DNA from: Rotaria sp. Silwood1
Lineage: Eukaryota > Rotifera > Eurotatoria > Philodinida > Philodinidae
DNA length: 64,000 bases
Assembly (NCBI GenBank): GCA_905250075.1
Contig: CAJNOP010000529.1
Span: 66,741-130,740 of the forward strand
Direction of reading: 5' to 3'
In this document: positions 60,401 to 64,000 of the stretch, one piece after another
Layout of the letters: each line of letters opens with the position of its first letter
How positions within the stretch are numbered: position 1 is the stretch's first letter
Notes under the pieces: model-generated
The model's input: only the letters and a program-made list of their open reading frames with translations
Database searches by the model: none
What the model was told of the DNA's origin: nothing
Translations under genes and position numbers: made by a program

Positions 60401-62383
60401 TTTGTTTTCTCTCTCCCTGTTTTCCCATATTATTACGTTATACACAGAGTGATAAGAAGAGTAGAAAAATTTCAATAGTTAATCAGGAAAAAACCTCGTA
60501 CACACATCTACCTAAGATCGAGAGCATAACATAGATAAAATATTATTATACGTAGGACATTCTCATCGGATGAGAGATCATATCAACTGAATAGTTTATG
60601 AAATGTATTTCTTACAGATGATCCTATTGAATGGCAAATTCTGTGAAAGACGACTAAATATTGTTTGTTTATCACTATGCTGTATCTATCGATCATTTGT
60701 TTTTTTTGTGCCTTTTCCTTTCATCTTCTCTGTTCGCTTCCAACGATTATTTTATTTCATTTTTTTTTCAAGTTCTTTAACTTTCTTAAATACCATTGAA
60801 CATTAGAAGGCGAAGGTGTGAATGTGCGTACACGTATTTAGTATTCATTTAAAAAGTTGTTTTATTGTACAGATAACTTTTTTTTGTTATTTATTACAAT
60901 ATATATAATTGATCATCTTTAATATGCATTTTATTTATCTAACTCTTCGACGAAGATATATTATTCTTCTTTTTCATATTTCTAACAAACAAAATCATTA
61001 ATTTTAAGAACATATATTACATTATTATATAATAATTAATTACAAAATGTCATTTTCATCAGTGATCCGTGATGCATAAGTCATCGGTATTGTCACTGAC
61101 ACCTCCGATTCCTATCCAAAGATCACCAAGATTGAAAATCTAATGAAAGTTTTTATTGGAAATCTATGTATAAGAAAATAATAAAAAACAGTGAAAGAAA
61201 ATTAAAAAAAACTTTTCAAGAGTATAGATCAACCTTTTCCTCGTGAAGAAACAAAAAAAAGATATGGAACGCAGCTATATTTTATAACTCGCCTTCTATT
61301 CATAATAATCTTTAATATGATATCCATTGAAAAACGATGAAATATAGAATACTATTAAATTCAAGGTATTTTTTACGACTGTATCTGTCCTATCATCACT
61401 ACAATGGATATACAGTAAATAAATATATATATATCATACCAGCATCAAGAAATCTTATAAGTGCTTGTTGATTATCAATATCAACACTAACATTATTCAA
61501 ATATCCTTTATTATAAAGATCCATAAAAATTTCTAAACGTTTTTTAATTATTTGTTTTTGTTCTTGACGACGTTTTAAATATTCATCAGGATAATATTTA
61601 TATTTAAACCTAAAATAAAAATTTTTAATATAAAATAATTCAACGAAAAAAAAAACAATTTCACGAACCATTCTTCATTTTTATGGCTTGTAAAAAATTC
61701 GGTTATTTGAGTTTTTTTAAAATCTATTTTATAATCATTATAACGTTTAACAGCTTCTTCTTGATCAATATTATCATCTTGATTGAGAAGAAAATTTTTA
61801 AAACTAAGCATTGGTGGTTGTGTTGCATTATCAGATGATTCTCTAATAACAACAAGTAAATATTCTTTTATAGAAAATAATACAAAAAAAAAAATCTTAC
61901 TTATTCAATTGATCAGTAGTCGATTGAATATTTGATGGTTGAAAATTTCCTCCACTAGAAGAATATGATGAACTTATAGTTGAATCAAAATGAGATGGTG
62001 ATTGATCAAGACCTTCCCTAGGAAGAAACAAAAAAAAAACAAACATACGATTTCATTAAAAGAATATAATTAATTTTTTTACCAATCACGTCGAATACGT
62101 TTATTTTGTGGTGGACTCATAGCTGGACTTCGATTGTATCTTGATGGAAAATCACGTCCTAATAATGGACCACTGGGATATTGTCTTCGAAATTGATTTG
62201 ATCGATCTCTAAAAAAAAATAATTGTATAAGATTATTGTTTATCAAATATAATTTTACCTTCCATCATTCCATTCTCCACTATTACGATTATTATTTCCT
62301 CGATTTCCACTAAAATCATCACGTTCACGACGAAATTTATCACGATTTCGTCGACTATCAAAATCATCATCGCTATCACCCAT
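57445..62383 (-). CDS. SRRT: ARS2 / Serrate RNA effector
   Basis: Fourteen exons join in phase: 62383-62259, 62208-62083, 62017-61901, 61842-61669, 61609-61440, 59636-59491, 59431-59365, 59303-59176, 59112-58972, 58924-58511, 58445-58032, 57969-57801, 57746-57617 and 57499-57445. They give about 791 residues (human about 876). Recognised in order: [20 protein letters not shown], the [11 protein letters not shown] motif, DUF3546 ([33 protein letters not shown]), [14 protein letters not shown], an RRM (about 332-400), [12 protein letters not shown], and the zinc-finger region [20 protein letters not shown] with C643, H659 and H664. The end is [12 protein letters not shown]2 links the nuclear cap-binding complex to RNA processing and decay. 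An acceptor-like TTTTTGCTTATAG ends 9 nt before the ATG. Intron 5 is 1.8 kb. Confidence 0.96.
60266..61105. repeat. Inverted repeat pair inside ARS2 intron 5
   Basis: About 45 bp at 60266-60316 (GTGTCAG..ACACCGATGACCTATGCATCACTGACGC) is the imperfect inverse complement of 61061-61105 (GTGATGCATAAGTCATCGGT..TTGTCACTGACACC). The pair could be the ends of a degenerate element of about 0.84 kb, or could let the intron RNA fold. Nothing coding lies between. Confidence 0.6.
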
Positions 62384-62673
62384 TTTTTTGATCTATAAGC
62401 AAAAAGAAAAAGTCATATATATTATTTTGGATGTAGTTTGCTTCCAATCAAATATATCCAATAGCTAGCGACCTCTTTTTTATCAATTTATTAGTAATGG
62501 TTATCAAATCCAACCATTGAAACGATTTCACAACAACTGATTAATTTTTTCCTAGGGAAATTCCAACAGTAAAGATATATATAAACAGTGCTTCTTCACA
62601 ATTATTCTATCATTTGTCTTTCTTTTTATAATATTGTTTGCTCAAGACTATAAAACAAACTTATATTTAATCA
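62384..62673. promoter_or_regulatory. Bidirectional intergenic region
   Basis: ARS2 starts leftward at 62383 and the next gene starts rightward at 62674, leaving 290 bp for both promoters. A splice-acceptor-like TTTTTCTTTTTGCTTATAG on the minus strand ends at 62393, nine bases from the ARS2 ATG. Confidence 0.5.
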
Positions 62674-63033
62674 ATGGCTTCAATGAACATCGAAAATAAA
62701 AATGAAGAACATATTACAACATCAATTGAAGAAAAAATTTCAATACCAGAATCTATTTCAACTCATGAACATTCTGAAACATGTAATGATCCAACACATC
62801 AACATAATCATCCATCATCTATGAATTTGAATGATTTAATTTCATCATTATCTCCTGTAAAAACTGAAAGATCAGTAAAAAAAAAATCTAAGAAAAATGG
62901 AAAACATACTTCTATACGTGCTGAATCAATTCCCGGTCATCGTGGTAATGAAAATATTGATGATCTTGTCAATTTTATTAATGGTTTATCACCAATAAAC
63001 AATAAAAAAAAAACCGACAATAACAAGAACTAG
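62674..63033 (+). CDS. Small hydrophilic protein, unknown
   Basis: An intronless 119-residue frame from an ATG in a typical A-rich context (TTAATCAATGGC). The product is hydrophilic: an acidic N-terminal third, a His-rich stretch (HEHSETCNDPTHQHNH), a basic patch (VKKKSKKNGKH) and two similar short motifs, LNDLISSLSPVK (about residue 52) and IDDLVNFINGLSPINN (about residue 97), each in the pattern DL(I/V)xxIxxLSP. The SIPGHRGNENIDDLV phrase looks conserved, but I cannot name the family. It shares a 290-bp divergent promoter region with ARS2. There is no membrane segment or signal peptide. Confidence 0.7.
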   Translation: MASMNIENKNEEHITTSIEEKISIPESISTHEHSETCNDPTHQHNHPSSMNLNDLISSLSPVKTERSVKKKSKKNGKHTSIRAESIPGHRGNENIDDLVNFINGLSPINNKKKTDNNKN

Positions 63034-63278
63034 CTAGCGATACGTGTACATGTTTTTTTTTTTTTATTATTTTTCTTGATAAAACATAAATATAATAAAT
63101 CTTATTCTTAAACATGAAAACAAAAAAAAAACAAATTTACTTTTCTAAGAATATAATTAATACTATGGAAAATTATAATACGATTAAATAAGAAACAAAA
63201 AAAAAAAATCACTGTTCTATGAGAAAAAGAATTTTGTCAATTTCCTTTATTTTTATTTTTTTTTTATGGTAAAATTTT

Positions 63279-64000
63279 TCATTTTTTCGTATTCTTCTTT
63301 TTTGTTTTACCACGTGTTGATGAACTTTTCTTTGAAGACGATGATTTTGATGAAGATTGTGGAGGAGATTCTTCAGTAACAATTGTATTTGATGTACTTT
63401 CTTCTTCAGGATTATTTATTTCATCTTCAACCAATTGCATAAAATCTGCTTGATGTGTAATACTCTTAAGTGCCAATTTGACAATGTTATAGCTAAAAAA
63501 AAATAACAAACAACCCTTTGAAAAGCATTATAATACTAGAATAGATAGTTTATTCATAAACTTTCTACAAAAAATCGATAGAAAATAATTTTTGAAGATT
63601 AACTTTGAATAAGTCTATTACACTGATCAAATTAGGATACTACCGGAAGTAATGTCGGCGCCAGAATGAAAGAGGGGTGGATATAAATTTAATAACTCAA
63701 CAACGGCAATAGCTACCGAACTGCGGTTTTCACCAATCGAAAGAAGAGGAGTGGGCACGTCTTTTTTTCTGATAATGTATAAGACGAAATCCTTTTAAAA
63801 CTAAACATATTCGAAAAACCTGAAAAAAGAACCCATGAAATGACCTGGCAGCTGCATGAAATGTTAATTTTGACCTTTGATTTAGATAGAGAGACTTCAG
63901 ATCTATAGCTCAAAATACAATACAAATGGTTGTCTTATTATATTCTAACGCTGAGCAAATGGGATCATGCACTTACATGCGCAAATAATAGGGCATTTTG
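63279..64000 (-). CDS. 3' end of an unknown gene, continuing past the window
   Basis: The last exon (63492-63279, acceptor TTTTTTTTAG) encodes YNIVKLALKSITHQADFMQL and VEDEINNPEEES, then a Ser/Lys-rich tail ending KTKKKNTKK. Upstream, 64000-63977 ends in a perfect donor (GCAT|GTAAGT) and in matching phase reads KMPYYLRI, so the previous exon probably runs off the right edge. The basic, Ser-rich C-terminus suggests a nuclear protein. No family is recognised. Confidence 0.55.

Overview
The window reads as nuclear DNA of a small-intron metazoan, most likely a bdelloid rotifer. It is strongly A+T-rich, with many introns of about 50-70 bp having GT...AG ends. It holds a set of conserved animal genes: macoilin, a ZDHHC palmitoyltransferase, Jagunal, actin and ARS2/SRRT. 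It also carries genes that look fungal or otherwise non-metazoan: a GT15-type mannosyltransferase, a fungal-style methyltransferase and a fungal-type amino-acid permease relic. About fifteen short G-rich/C-rich hairpins are built from units close to TGTGGG, which I recall as the bdelloid telomeric repeat. The species assignment is inference. Gene calls rest on reading exons by eye with phase-consistent splice joins.

Left part, 1-34 kb, is an accessory, decaying region. It contains broken genes: a propeller-like relic, a permease fragment, an SMC1 C-terminal fragment, a membrane-protein fragment, a GPCR with an in-frame stop and a small secretory-type relic. Between them lie apparently intact genes: a dynamin-family GTPase (4.7-9.2 kb), an RBR E3 ligase (12-14.4 kb), a methyltransferase (17.8-18.6 kb), a cupin protein (22.1-23.3 kb) and a GT15-like glycosyltransferase (31.1-32.1 kb). 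Telomere-like hairpins sit every 1-4 kb and several abut the ends of gene fragments. Tc1/mariner-like foldback elements are also present. A run of exactly 100 N at 33089-33188 is an assembly gap. Roughly 25.1-31.0 kb has no recognisable gene.

Right part, 34-64 kb, is an ordinary gene region without telomere-like hairpins: macoilin (35.8-40.7 kb), ZDHHC24-like followed 129 bp later by Jagunal, a four-exon actin with TATA and two CArG boxes, an 816-residue protein with a 2OG-oxygenase-like domain plus a decayed partial copy nearby, the 14-exon ARS2/SRRT gene, and two small or partial genes. Its mobile DNA is small non-autonomous elements, mostly in introns: a CAGTGGCGTAGCCAGG family with 8-bp target duplications, a CAGAGATGG family, and a GC-rich one.

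Several genes have a pyrimidine tract plus AG within 0-50 nt of the start codon; in Jagunal the AG touches the ATG. This suits spliced-leader trans-splicing, known in bdelloids, and suggests ZDHHC24-like and Jagunal may be a two-gene operon. The most unusual feature is the array of telomere-like hairpins: all have the G-to-C polarity of telomere end-to-end fusions and they partition the left half into gene-fragment blocks.
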